Source: Methylorubrum extorquens
GTDB taxonomy: Bacteria > Pseudomonadota > Alphaproteobacteria > Rhizobiales > Beijerinckiaceae
Direction: 5' to 3'
NCBI RefSeq assembly: GCF_024169925.1
Contig: NZ_JALJXF010000001.1
Location: 1,556,001-1,620,000, forward strand
Length of the DNA stretch: 64,000 nucleotides
Shown: one piece after another, positions 25,299 to 33,869 of the stretch
Position numbering within the stretch: position 1 is the stretch's first letter
How the letters are laid out: every line of letters starts with the position of its first letter
Program-made: the position numbers and the translations under genes
The notes under the pieces: model-generated
Database searches by the model: none
Told to the model about the DNA's origin: nothing
What the model saw: the letters and a program-made list of their open reading frames with translations, nothing else

Positions 25299-26444
25299 GT
25301 GGTTCAGCCCTGACGGTTGAGTCCGTCCGGGGTTCCGGTTTGAAGTCCGTCCTGCGAGTCTCGTGGGATGCGCAGTGACATCTCTTTCACGCTCTCCGCC
25401 TCGGATCGCCTTCGGCTAGAGGCCCTGGTCGCGGATCGAAACACTCCGCAGAAGCACGTTTGGCGCGCTCGCATCGTGCTGCTGAGCGCCGATGGGATCG
25501 GGACGCACGCGATCATGCGTGAGGCGGCCGTGTCCAAGACGGCGGTCTGGCGCTGGCAGGACCGCTTCGCGCAGGAGGGCGTCGAAGGGCTCCTGCGAGA
25601 CAAGACGCGGCCGGCGCGCATCCCGCCGCTGGGGCCGGAGGTGGCGGCGCGTGTTGTGGCTCTGACGCAGGAAGATCCGCCCGGCGAGACCACGCATTGG
25701 ACGGCCGCCGCCATGAGCAAGGTCACAGCCATAAGCATTTCGTCGGTGCAGCGGATCTGGCGGAGGCACGGCCTACAGCCACACCGGGTCCGGCAGTTCA
25801 AGCTCTCTACCGACCCGGCCTTCGCTGCCAAATTGCGTGACGTCGTCGGGCTCTACGTCGATCCGCCCGCCCATGCCGTCGTGCTTTCGGTCGACGAGAA
25901 GAGCCAGATCCAAGCGCTCGCCCGCACGCAGGCCCCGTTGCCGATGAAGCCGGGCCAGCCGACGACGCGCACCCACGACTACAAGCGCCACGGCACGACG
26001 ACCCTGTTTGCCGCTCTGGACATCCTGGAGGGCAAGGTGATTGGCCGCTGCATGCAGCGCCACCGGCATCAGGAGTTCATCCGTTTCCTCAACGCGGTCG
26101 AGGCGGCGGTTCCGGCGGGCAAGATCGTCCACGCGATCCTGGACAACTATGCCGTTCACAAGCACCCGAAGGTCCGCGCCTGGCTCGATCGCCACCCACG
26201 CTGGACCTTCCATTTCACCCCGACCTCAGCCTCGTGGCTCAACGCCGTTGAGGGCTTCTTCGCCAAGCTCGCAAAACGCCGCCTGCGACGCGGCGTGTTC
26301 GGATCGCTGATCGAGGTACAGGCGGCCATCAAACGCTTCATCGCCGAGAGCAACGGCGACCCCAAGCCCTTCACCTGGACCGCCGACCCGGATCGCATCA
26401 TCCAGGCCGCAAGGCGCGGGCACCAAGTGTTAGACTCGCACCAC
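25299..26444 (+). mobile_element. IS630-family insertion sequence, copy B, 1146 bp
   Basis: This is an inverted duplicate of 12032-13177. Ends read GTGGTTCAGC (left) and, on the opposite strand, GTGGTGCGAG (right). Flanking TA dinucleotides at 25297-25298 and 26445-26446, again from a CTAG target. It sits between the start of the clamp-loader operon and a hypothetical gene and separates that operon from the integrase. Confidence 0.93.
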
Positions 26445-26447
26445 TAG
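25368..26447 (+). CDS. IS630-family transposase, copy B
   Basis: 359 residues, identical to copy A over the full length, with the same helix-turn-helix pair and D-D-E catalytic set (VVLSVDEKSQ, HAILDNYAVHK, SWLNAVEGFF). The TAG stop is built from the TA target duplication plus the adjacent G, as in copy A. Identity at both DNA and protein level indicates recent transposition. Confidence 0.95.
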   Translation: MRSDISFTLSASDRLRLEALVADRNTPQKHVWRARIVLLSADGIGTHAIMREAAVSKTAVWRWQDRFAQEGVEGLLRDKTRPARIPPLGPEVAARVVALTQEDPPGETTHWTAAAMSKVTAISISSVQRIWRRHGLQPHRVRQFKLSTDPAFAAKLRDVVGLYVDPPAHAVVLSVDEKSQIQALARTQAPLPMKPGQPTTRTHDYKRHGTTTLFAALDILEGKVIGRCMQRHRHQEFIRFLNAVEAAVPAGKIVHAILDNYAVHKHPKVRAWLDRHPRWTFHFTPTSASWLNAVEGFFAKLAKRRLRRGVFGSLIEVQAAIKRFIAESNGDPKPFTWTADPDRIIQAARRGHQVLDSHH

Positions 26448-26456
26448 AACGCGCGC

Positions 26457-26494
26457 AGGCCGATCCTGCCTGCCGAGGTAGGCCGATCCTGCCT
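26457..26494. repeat. 15-bp direct repeat near the IS630 right flank
   Basis: AGGCCGATCCTGCCT occurs at 26457-26471 and again at 26480-26494, eight bases apart, between the IS end and the stop of the next minus-strand gene. Function unknown. Confidence 0.6.
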
Positions 26495-26964
26495 CAGTCG
26501 TCCGGATCGCGCAAAGGTTCGGCCGCCTCGCGTCTGCGGTCGAGTAGTTCCGCTACGATCAGAGCTTCGTCTTCGGTCAGAGCAGCTACGAACCGGGCGA
26601 GAAGTTCATGGGACGATGACTTCGGTGTAACGGCCACTTTCCGGAAGAGGCCGCCCGTCGTGAAAATCGGATCATTATTGATGCGGATGCGTTTGCCGGT
26701 CGCAACACATCCTAATAGCTCTAGTTTAGCGGCCGTCGCTACGCCGACGAATTGCTTTGTCTTCGACGATGCAAACGTGTCGCGGCCGAACTGCTCGATC
26801 AGATACTTGCTGATGGCTCCGACTGGCGGATCGCCCGCCGACACGGCTGCAAGAAGCGGAGCTTCGAGAGAGTGTCCCGATATGAAGGTCTGAATCTGGA
26901 TCAGGATGGGCGAGGCACGTGAAAGCTGCCTTGCGCGCTGCTGCATGGAGTAGGCCGGCATCAC
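26494..26964 (-). CDS. Hypothetical protein between IS630 and integrase
   Basis: 156 residues: MQQRARQLSRASPILIQIQT, then FISGHSLEAPLLAAVSAGD, ISKYLIEQFGRDTFASSKTK, QFVGVATAAKLELLG and a C-terminal helical ELLARFVAALTEDEALIVAE. The composition is credible and less GC-driven than its neighbours. No family recognised. It is on the integrase strand, separated from the integrase stop by about 85 bp, and could be an element accessory or a regulator. No helix-turn-helix is evident. Confidence 0.55.
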   Translation of the reverse strand: MMPAYSMQQRARQLSRASPILIQIQTFISGHSLEAPLLAAVSAGDPPVGAISKYLIEQFGRDTFASSKTKQFVGVATAAKLELLGCVATGKRIRINNDPIFTTGGLFRKVAVTPKSSSHELLARFVAALTEDEALIVAELLDRRREAAEPLRDPDD

Positions 26965-27048
26965 AAGATCCAGTATCTTGCACGTGACAAGGGTTTCAAT
27001 ACGTTTAGACCGGTGACCTCTTGTTGTCGAGTCCGCTTGCCTGCGATT

Positions 27049-28875
27049 TTAGGGTTTCGGCGGGAGGGGTTGGCTCGACGCGTGCGGTGACACGTCTCCC
27101 CCACCTGGAAGAAGATGAGACAGGCCCGACTCGATCACGATCGTCTCGACGGCTGCCTTCAGTTGCGCGAGCGTCGAGCGTTTGGTGTAGCGAGCCGTCT
27201 CGCCTGGGGTCGTATGACCCGTGACGTGATCGATCACGGCCGTAGCCACACCAGCTTGGTGCATCAGCGTCGTCGCGGTGTGCCGGAAGGAGTGGAAGTT
27301 CAGCCCGGGGCGGTAGAGGCCAACGTCCCGTCGGTAGCGCGTGAACCATTTGGTGAAGGCGTGCCCCAAACGGTCGTCCGCGCCGCCCGGACGGAACGCG
27401 GGAAACACGCGGGTCTGCCGGCTGCGGCGCAGACGCTCGACATGTTGCATGAACCCGAGCCGGATCAGTTCCGAGTGCATAGGCACGCGCCGGATCGCCG
27501 TGGCATTCTTAAGCTTGCGCGGCGGCCGATCGTTGATGTCGAAGTACCAAATCCCGTTCTCTTGACGAACGTCCTCAAGTTGCAGCTGGCAGATCTCCTC
27601 CTGGCGCAGCCCGGAGAAGACGGCGATCAGCGGCAGCCAGAAGCGCTCGTCCCGGAGGATGAGCGTACCGGGCGTGCTTCGCTGCGTCGCCGACCGGCAG
27701 CCGGTCCAGACCGGCGTGGTGAAAAGGCGCGCGAGGTTGGCCTGTTCCCACATGTCCCGCTGCTCGCTCGGCTTGCGGGTGGCGGAGAAGCGATGGCCTG
27801 AGAAGATGTTTTCGCCCGCATCACCCTCCGCCACCGCCGCCGTCCAGAGTGTGGATAGAGCCGAGAAGTGGCGTTTGATGGTCTTCTGGGTGATGACCTC
27901 GACACGGCCGGCCTGGGGCAGGGCGGTGTAGGCGCTCAAGATCGCCTCGACGCTGAGGCCGCGGTACCGTGGGTGCTTGCCGTAGTCGCTGGGCAGGCGT
28001 TCGACGCGCTCGCGGAAGCGCCCGGCGTCCTTGCGGGTGTAGGCGCCGAGGGGCTTGTCGCCGCACACGTCGACGAACAGGCGATAGGTGGCGCCGGCCT
28101 GCGCCGCGGTCTGATTGTCCCAGCGCTTCGTCTGGACCTGCTGGTCGCGGAAAGCTTTGCCGCGGCCCTCGAACCGGACGCCGGGCACTGGAACGGTGTC
28201 GTTTTTCGCGGGCGGTGGTGATGCCACTGGAGCGACAGGGGCGGTTGCGGCCATCGGTGGTGCCGCAGGCGTCGGCCATTGCTTCGGTTGTGGCTCGGCA
28301 AGCGTCGCCTTCAGGAGCTTGTCGCGCGGCTCGTAGTTGAAGTCGCCCTCGTAGCGGGCTTTCAGCGCCTCGGAGAGGTCGATCCCCGCACGCAGCATGG
28401 CCTGCTTGGCTCTGGCCGCTTCCGTGGGCGTCAGATCCCGGATGGCGATCCCCTGACGCTTCAACATCACCTCGGCGATGAAAGCCGCCTCGTCGAGGCG
28501 GTTGCCGGCTAGCGCCTCGCGGCCTTTAGCGGCCATCGTCGCGTACTGCGTGACTCGGGCCTCCCGCACGCCATCGGGCAGCGGGCCACGGGTGAGCCGG
28601 CCGGCGTTCTCGTCGGTCAGCATGGTGTCGAAGAAGTCGCGGACGAGGCGGATGATCTGGTCGTCGGTCAGCATCGGCGTAGCGCGCAGGGTCGAGAACA
28701 GCTCTTCCGCCGCCACGTATAGCCGACAGCCCCTGAGCTTGGCAGCGCGGATATCGCCCGTGCCGAGGCTGCACACGAGTTCGTGGCGGCCGAGGCGTAG
28801 CCGAAGGTCGGCCGGGATTCGGCGTCGGAAGTGAAAGATGCGTCCGCGCTGGACGACGTTGGCGACCGAACCCAA
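27049..28875 (-). CDS. Large tyrosine recombinase/integrase
   Basis: 608 residues from a TTG at 28875 (no ATG/GTG closer in frame). The N-terminus RGRIFHFRRRIPADLRLRLG is the DUF6538 module that begins many alphaproteobacterial island integrases. A Pro/Ala linker (about 205-235) precedes a core-binding SAM-like domain. The catalytic domain has R in FSGLRQEEICQL, K in DINDRPPRKLKN, HSFRHTATTLMHQ (H-x-x-R), GHTTPGETARYTKR (H and the nucleophilic Tyr). The gene lies 117 bp from the 3' end of the tRNA-Gln gene and reads away from it, as expected for an integrase next to its att site. It should excise and integrate the island. Confidence 0.92.
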   Translation of the reverse strand: MGSVANVVQRGRIFHFRRRIPADLRLRLGRHELVCSLGTGDIRAAKLRGCRLYVAAEELFSTLRATPMLTDDQIIRLVRDFFDTMLTDENAGRLTRGPLPDGVREARVTQYATMAAKGREALAGNRLDEAAFIAEVMLKRQGIAIRDLTPTEAARAKQAMLRAGIDLSEALKARYEGDFNYEPRDKLLKATLAEPQPKQWPTPAAPPMAATAPVAPVASPPPAKNDTVPVPGVRFEGRGKAFRDQQVQTKRWDNQTAAQAGATYRLFVDVCGDKPLGAYTRKDAGRFRERVERLPSDYGKHPRYRGLSVEAILSAYTALPQAGRVEVITQKTIKRHFSALSTLWTAAVAEGDAGENIFSGHRFSATRKPSEQRDMWEQANLARLFTTPVWTGCRSATQRSTPGTLILRDERFWLPLIAVFSGLRQEEICQLQLEDVRQENGIWYFDINDRPPRKLKNATAIRRVPMHSELIRLGFMQHVERLRRSRQTRVFPAFRPGGADDRLGHAFTKWFTRYRRDVGLYRPGLNFHSFRHTATTLMHQAGVATAVIDHVTGHTTPGETARYTKRSTLAQLKAAVETIVIESGLSHLLPGGGDVSPHASSQPLPPKP

Positions 28876-28992
28876 ACCGCGCTCCCGCCGTCCGCGCGGA
28901 CGGCCTGTGTAGCAGCGGTGTGTAGCAAAGTGCTCAGACCGCAGGGCGGCTCAGCAAAATCGTCAGCGTCTGCAGTGGCTTAGGTCGCTAGA

Positions 28993-29020
28993 TGGCTGGG
29001 GGACCTGGATTCGAACCAGG
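28993..29020 (-). other. Putative attachment site at the 3' end of tRNA-Gln
   Basis: The 3' part of the tRNA gene (T-arm through CCA) faces the integrase, the classical position of an att core. No second copy of this stretch is seen elsewhere in the window, so the other end of the island must lie to the left of position 1. Inferred from context. Confidence 0.5.
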
Positions 29021-29066
29021 ACTAGCGGAGTCAGAGTCCGCGGTTCTACCGTTAAACTATCCCCCA
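28993..29066 (-). tRNA. tRNA-Gln (anticodon CUG)
   Basis: 74 nt on the minus strand. The acceptor stem TGGGGGA pairs with TCCCCCA, followed by G and an encoded CCA. The anticodon stem GCGGA/TCCGC encloses CTCTGAC, whose middle triplet CTG reads glutamine codon CAG. The T-arm loop contains GGTTCGAATCC. It is the integration target of the island and its sequence remains intact. Confidence 0.95.
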
Positions 29067-29290
29067 CCGGAGCCCTCACCTGTCCCGTTGAGAACGGTCC
29101 GGATTCAGGCAGGAAAGCGTTTGCCGCAATCCCGCGCTCGGTGCTGGCGTCAGATAGGCTGTGACGGGCGTCACGTCAACATGGATGCGCACGCGATCGT
29201 GCGGATGAGGGTCGACGGCCACGGTTGCCGGAGCCTGCCGGGTCTCGGGAGCGGCTGGCGGCGGCGTCCGCGCGCTCGGAAGCCACCGGT

Positions 29291-30478
29291 TCAGTTCAGG
29301 GAAGGCTGACGGTGGCCGGCCTTGGCCGCGACGAGCGCCTCCGTCGGCGATAGGGCCGCCGCCCGCGTGGACGGGCCCAGCGCCAGCGTCTCGGCGATCA
29401 CGTAGCGGGCCAGCGCGTCGAAGGTGTAGACCCGTTCGACCAGCGCCTGAGCTGCCGACGTCATCCGGTCGACGCCCGCGTCGTCCGTGCGCAGCAGGTG
29501 ATCGAGGGCGCGTTCCAGATCCTCCTGCGGGTCGAGATAGAACCCCTCGCGGCCGTGCAGGAACGGCTTGATGCCTGTCAGCGGGCGGGTGTCGAAGATC
29601 GGCACGCTGCCCAGCGCTGCGACCTCGTAGTGCCGGTAGCAATCCCAGCCGACGCCGCTCGGCGACAGGCAGAACCGGCTCCGGGTGATCGCCTCGGCGA
29701 AGGCTTCCGGGCTCAAGCGGTGCGTCGGCGCGTGGATGCGCCAGCCGCGGGCCGCCAATCGGGGCAGGACGCCGCTCAAGGCCTCGCGGAAGGCGATCCC
29801 CTGCGCCGAGCCGACGTAGAACAGGTCGTAGCTGCGCGCGGAGGCCGGGATCGGGGCTTTCAATGCCGTGGCCCCGATTCCGAGGGCGAAGGGGCGCAGC
29901 TTGGCCCGCAGGGCGAGGCAGGCGGGATCCTGGCGGGCATGGCCGGCGCAGGCGCCGCGGGGCAGCACCGTCTCAAGGGTATTCCACGGATTGGCGGCCA
30001 ACTCGCGCTTGAAGAACAGGTCGCAACGCCGGAGGAAGGCGCGGTCGCGTGGGTGGATCGTGAGATGGTCGGTCACGTCGAGGACCGCGAGCCGGACGCG
30101 GGGGCCGCGGGCGGCGAACAGGACGAGGCCGCGGAAGGCGAGCCCGATCAGGCTCAAGGCCGCATGGACGGGATAGGCGCGCCCGGCGCTGTTGACCGGG
30201 CCGACACAACGGGCAACGACGATGTCGTAGTCCTGGACGAGGCAGGCGCGAGCGATGCCGGCCACCCGCCGAACCAGCTTCAGCAGCCGCAGGGGCATGC
30301 TGCCGGAACGCGGTGCGCGGGTCCGCACGTCGGCCCAGCGCAGCCGCGTGTCGAGGAAGGTCGTGCGCTCGGGGAAGGCGGCGGTCACGAGCGGCATCAG
30401 CCCGAATTCGAGAATCCGCGGAGGGCCCGGGAGGCCATCCGACGCCACGTGGCGGGCGCGGTCGGTCAGCGTCTCCAT
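29291..30478 (-). CDS. Glycosyltransferase, exostosin/GT1-like
   Basis: I take the ATG at 30478 (METLTDRARHVASDGLPG); upstream starts add an Arg/Pro-rich extension. About 395 residues. There is no signal peptide; a hydrophobic segment ALSLIGLAFRGLVLFAA lies in the first third. The C-terminal domain has YDLFYVGSAQGIAFREAL, HAPTHRLSPEAFAEAI, CLSPSGVGWDCYRHYEVAAL, GSVPIFDTRPL and a DLERALDHLL helix, which is the pattern of exostosin-family and related transferases. It probably acts in surface polysaccharide synthesis together with the GT2 gene next to it on the same strand (181 bp apart). Confidence 0.65.
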   Translation of the reverse strand: METLTDRARHVASDGLPGPPRILEFGLMPLVTAAFPERTTFLDTRLRWADVRTRAPRSGSMPLRLLKLVRRVAGIARACLVQDYDIVVARCVGPVNSAGRAYPVHAALSLIGLAFRGLVLFAARGPRVRLAVLDVTDHLTIHPRDRAFLRRCDLFFKRELAANPWNTLETVLPRGACAGHARQDPACLALRAKLRPFALGIGATALKAPIPASARSYDLFYVGSAQGIAFREALSGVLPRLAARGWRIHAPTHRLSPEAFAEAITRSRFCLSPSGVGWDCYRHYEVAALGSVPIFDTRPLTGIKPFLHGREGFYLDPQEDLERALDHLLRTDDAGVDRMTSAAQALVERVYTFDALARYVIAETLALGPSTRAAALSPTEALVAAKAGHRQPSLN

Positions 30479-30659
30479 GGCGGCTCCCTTGGTGGCTCCA
30501 TGGCGGCTTCGGGGTCGGCCTTGCGGCGCTCGCCCCGCGCCGGGACCGTGCCACCGGATCCGCTCGAACGGAGCGGTCTCCACCTCATAACGCCCGCGCG
30601 ATGTCCGAGCCGGCGCCCACTGTCATGGCGACGGGATCGCGAGGGCATCAGCTCGGACC

Positions 30660-31478
30660 TTAGAAATGGGCGTGGGGCTGAAGCTTCAGCCGGCTGCGGC
30701 CGAGATCGAGCTGCTTACTGATGAGCCAATCCGGGTTGCGGGCGTTGAAGTAGCCTTTCAGCGCATAGCGCCAGAACAGCTCTTCCGCGCGGGAGGACGG
30801 CCCGTGCACCCCCTTCACCTGGGCGACCTCGCCCAGCGCCCGTGCCTTATGGGCGAGGTTGGCGCTGTTGTTCTGGCCGGTGCGGCGGAAGCAGGCGACC
30901 GGCCGGCCGACGCGGGCATAGGGTTCCTGCGCCAGGGCACGGCAGAACATCTCGTAGTCGCCGCAATCCCTGAACGCGTAGTTGAACCCGCCGAGTTCAG
31001 CGTAGAAATCCCGCGCGATGTAGGTCGCCATGTGCATGACCGGGTTCCAGCCGAGGCACACGAGCATGCGCGGCGTCATCCAGTTGGGCGGGGCGGCCAA
31101 CCCGCCCAGGCCCCGGCCGCGCCCGTCGATCCAGCGGATCCCGCCGACGACCCAGCGCCGGCGGTTGCCTTTGTAGGCCTCGACCACGGCCTCCAGGCCG
31201 CCTTCGAGCAGCACGTCATCCGCACCCAGGAAGCCGAGCAACTCGCCCGAGGCGGCGAAGGAGCCCTTGTTGATCGCGTCGAAGATGCCGCGATCCTTGC
31301 CCTGGAGCACGGTGGCGCCCAGGCTTTGGGCGAGTTCGACGGTTCCGTCGGTGCTGCCCGCATCGACGATCACATGCTCGACCTCGATGCCGTTGCGGGC
31401 GCTGGCCCGCGAGGATTCGATGCATTCGCGCAAGTATTCGACGCCGTTCAGCGTCGGGGTGACCACGGACACCTTCAT
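30660..31478 (-). CDS. Family 2 glycosyltransferase
   Basis: The natural start is ATG 31478 (MKVSVVTPTLNGVEYLRECI). 272 residues with a GT-A fold: the nucleotide-binding VVTPTLN, VIVDAGSTDGTVELAQ, QGKDRGIFDAINKG (the D-x-G-I-x-D-A-x-N-K signature), GFLGADDVL (D-x-D equivalent) and YEMFCRALAQEPYA. It resembles WcaA/colanic-type GT2 enzymes that transfer sugars onto a lipid carrier. Likely role: exopolysaccharide or O-antigen assembly. The donor and acceptor cannot be read from sequence. Confidence 0.85.
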   Translation of the reverse strand: MKVSVVTPTLNGVEYLRECIESSRASARNGIEVEHVIVDAGSTDGTVELAQSLGATVLQGKDRGIFDAINKGSFAASGELLGFLGADDVLLEGGLEAVVEAYKGNRRRWVVGGIRWIDGRGRGLGGLAAPPNWMTPRMLVCLGWNPVMHMATYIARDFYAELGGFNYAFRDCGDYEMFCRALAQEPYARVGRPVACFRRTGQNNSANLAHKARALGEVAQVKGVHGPSSRAEELFWRYALKGYFNARNPDWLISKQLDLGRSRLKLQPHAHF

Positions 31479-31572
31479 GGCCGGCTTCCTCGTCTTTTGG
31501 CTTGCGATCGCGTTCGGGATCACGCGTTTTCGGGGATAGGCGGCGCCGGGCCGTCTGGGCGCCGCGCGATCG

Positions 31573-32334
31573 TCAGGCGACGGCCGCCAGGGCGCCGGAG
31601 AAGCTGTCGCGGCCGGCCACGAGGGGGAGGGGCGGTACGAGGCCGCCGAACCGCTCGGCGGGGGCACAGCCATTGGTGACGATGCCCTTGTTCATCGCCC
31701 AGACCGCCGCCTGCGTCCGATTCTTCACCCGGACCTTGCGCAGGATCGCCTTGACGTGAACCTTGACCGTGGCCTCCGCGATGTCGAGGTTGCGGGCAAT
31801 GACTTTGTTGGACTCTCCCAGAGCCAGCCCTTCGAGGATGTTGACCTCGCGGCTCGACAGGCTGGCGAGCGAGGTGCCGTCTGCCCTCTGCAGCCCGGTA
31901 AGGGCGGCGACCGGGCCGGGCGTGCGCACCGGGTCGAAGGCCAGGCACAAACGCCCAAGGAAGCTCACCGGCAGCACCGCGCAATCGGCGATCACCACTT
32001 CCAGGGTCTTGAGGAGGTCGGCCGGGGAGACGTCCTCGGTCAGATAGGCCGAAGCGCCGAGTTGAAGGCTGCGCAGCATCAGCCCCTCGGTGTCGCGCAG
32101 CGCGAGCGCCACGATCTTGACCTCGGGCAGCGCCTCGGCGACCTGCCCGACGATACCCGCAGCCTCCTCATCGATGACGACGAGCGCCAAATGCGCCGCC
32201 TTGAGGTCGGACAGGTGAAGCGCCGGGCTGGCCGCGACCTGCCGCACCACGAAGCGGGTGCCGGACAAAAGCGCGATCAGGCTTTCCCGGACCATACGGT
32301 TGTCACTGACAATGAGCGTATCGATATGTTCCAT
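31573..32334 (-). CDS. LuxR/NarL-type response regulator with atypical receiver
   Basis: 253 residues. The receiver has S10-D-N in place of the usual acidic pair and keeps the phosphoacceptor-position Asp (D55 in LVVIDEEAAG), but the conserved Lys is E100 (AYLTEDVSP). The C-terminal NarL HTH (LSSREVNILEGLALGESNKV and IAEATVKVHVKAILRKV) is normal, so DNA binding should be intact. It is monocistronic with an A/T-rich upstream region. Such pseudo-receivers usually act without phosphorylation. No partner kinase is on this strand. Confidence 0.85.
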   Translation of the reverse strand: MEHIDTLIVSDNRMVRESLIALLSGTRFVVRQVAASPALHLSDLKAAHLALVVIDEEAAGIVGQVAEALPEVKIVALALRDTEGLMLRSLQLGASAYLTEDVSPADLLKTLEVVIADCAVLPVSFLGRLCLAFDPVRTPGPVAALTGLQRADGTSLASLSSREVNILEGLALGESNKVIARNLDIAEATVKVHVKAILRKVRVKNRTQAAVWAMNKGIVTNGCAPAERFGGLVPPLPLVAGRDSFSGALAAVA

Positions 32335-32527
32335 CGGAGTTACTCCCCTGATCTCCTGAAAACCTCCCGCGCCGGATCACCCTGTCCGCCAGATTCTGTT
32401 CGGGCCGTTCAAACGCACATATTGTGCGTCGCAGAATGGTTAGGCACAAATTAACTAGACCGAATGGGAGGTGTCCTGTCATGTCAGAAAAAACTTGGAC
32501 AACTCAGCACGGACTATCCAGTTCGTA

Positions 32528-33178
32528 CTAGATTTTGCCCTTGAGGATTGTCGGCGCGAGCAACGCAGCCTCGGTTCGATTTCTGACGCCGAGCATCCGG
32601 ATCACGGCGGAGACGTGAATTTTCACGGTCGCCTCGGCGATACTCAGCGCGATCGCGATCTCTCGATTGGATAACCCCTTGCCGATCAGCGCCAGAACTT
32701 CGCGCTGGCGCAGGGTCAACCCGAACGTTCGCACGCCGCGCTCCGGTTGCCGCAGCGCGGCCACAGCCTCCGGCGGCTTTACGGCCAGAATCGCACTGGG
32801 TGCGTAGAGCCGGCCGTCGAGCGTGGTTCGAACCGCCTCGAGCATTTCCTCGTGGCTCTGGCGCCGCACGATCAATCCGTGGAAGCCGAGGCTTAGGGCA
32901 TCCTGGAACAGGTCGGCCGAGGCGTGGGGAACGATGAGCAGGAGGCGTGCGGTGCCGGCCGCTCGCTTCAGGGCTCCGAGATAGGTCGGGTCTCCGGCCG
33001 GAAGGAGGCGCGATCCGACGATGACGAGATCCGTTTTCAGTGGCGATCGGAGGCTGTTGATCAGTTCCGATGAACTCGAAACATCAAAGACGATGATTCC
33101 ACTCACATTTAATTCCAAACTTCTACGCAGCATGCTGCGGAAGTTTCTCTGGTCATCTGCAATGACGATCCGCAACAT
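32528..33178 (-). CDS. LuxR-type regulator with pseudo-receiver lacking the phosphoacceptor
   Basis: 216 residues. The acidic pair is present (IADDQ), but the phosphoacceptor site is glycine (G55 in DLVIVGSRLLP) and the conserved Lys is replaced (LIVRRQS). The LuxR HTH is normal: LTLRQREVLALIGKGLSNRE and IAEATVKIHVSAVIRMLG. It cannot be controlled by Asp phosphorylation in the usual way. It is 193 bp upstream of the other pseudo-receiver regulator and shares its orientation, and the two C-termini are similar, which suggests duplication. Confidence 0.85.
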   Translation of the reverse strand: MLRIVIADDQRNFRSMLRRSLELNVSGIIVFDVSSSSELINSLRSPLKTDLVIVGSRLLPAGDPTYLGALKRAAGTARLLLIVPHASADLFQDALSLGFHGLIVRRQSHEEMLEAVRTTLDGRLYAPSAILAVKPPEAVAALRQPERGVRTFGLTLRQREVLALIGKGLSNREIAIALSIAEATVKIHVSAVIRMLGVRNRTEAALLAPTILKGKI

Positions 33179-33869
33179 AATTAAGAATTAACTCCCTAGA
33201 TTGCGGATCAGCAGGATAAAAATCATTATGTCTCCAAAAAATTCCACCCTGATCATCACGTTCGGTTTTGTTTTCCGTGAATTACAGATTTCGATTGCGA
33301 CAAGATCGGGACCGACGTCAAATCAAAACAAAATCCTTAATCATAGACAAATCAACAGACTCTCCTGCAACGCAGCAGAGCTTTGCCCTTCCAATGCTTA
33401 GCATGAAGGCGGCAACCAACAAGTTTCTCTCAAGAGATTACCCGATATTGGCAAATATTATTTTGAATCATCGAATTCAAGGCGAGATCAATCCAGAAAA
33501 TCCGCGACACACCATCAATTATGAATTGAATACGCCTTTCGGGCTATCAACAATGAGGTATCCGCGAAACACTTTTGTTATATACTGCGTCGCAGCAGAG
33601 TCATATCGTACAACCCGACGACGGCCTTGGCGGAATTAATCCGGTGTTTCAACCATAACCCGGATGGATCATGCCAACATGGCAGCGATGGGTAACGGGG
33701 CTCCTGACGATGTCAGTAATCGCGGTCGGTGGTGGCGGCTCGATCACGCTGCTGATGTACGGACATCGATGCCGAACGTTCTCGATACGCTTATCGCGCC
33801 CTCCCCGGCACCACGGAGCCATATGCGTGGATGCATGGAGCCTGTGACGTGTCGAGGGGGGGCTCGTCG
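33179..33869. other. A/T-rich 690-bp intergenic region between divergent regulators
   Basis: Positions 33180-33560 are conspicuously A/T-rich for this genome (TCAAAACAAAATCCTTAATC, AATATTATTTTGAATCATCG). Small frames exist but have low-complexity, non-credible composition. It should hold divergent promoters for the orphan regulator (minus) and the histidine kinase (plus). It could be a bent or H-NS-like-bound regulatory region. Confidence 0.45.

Noticed and set aside
1..29000. Prophage or CRISPR array in the island
   Set aside because: No structural phage genes, no regular repeats with spacers, and no Cas proteins were seen. The tandem repeats are only two units.
33268..33639. 123-codon plus-strand frame in the A/T-rich region
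   Set aside because: There is no RBS and the composition is odd, with no domain. It probably arises from low GC content.
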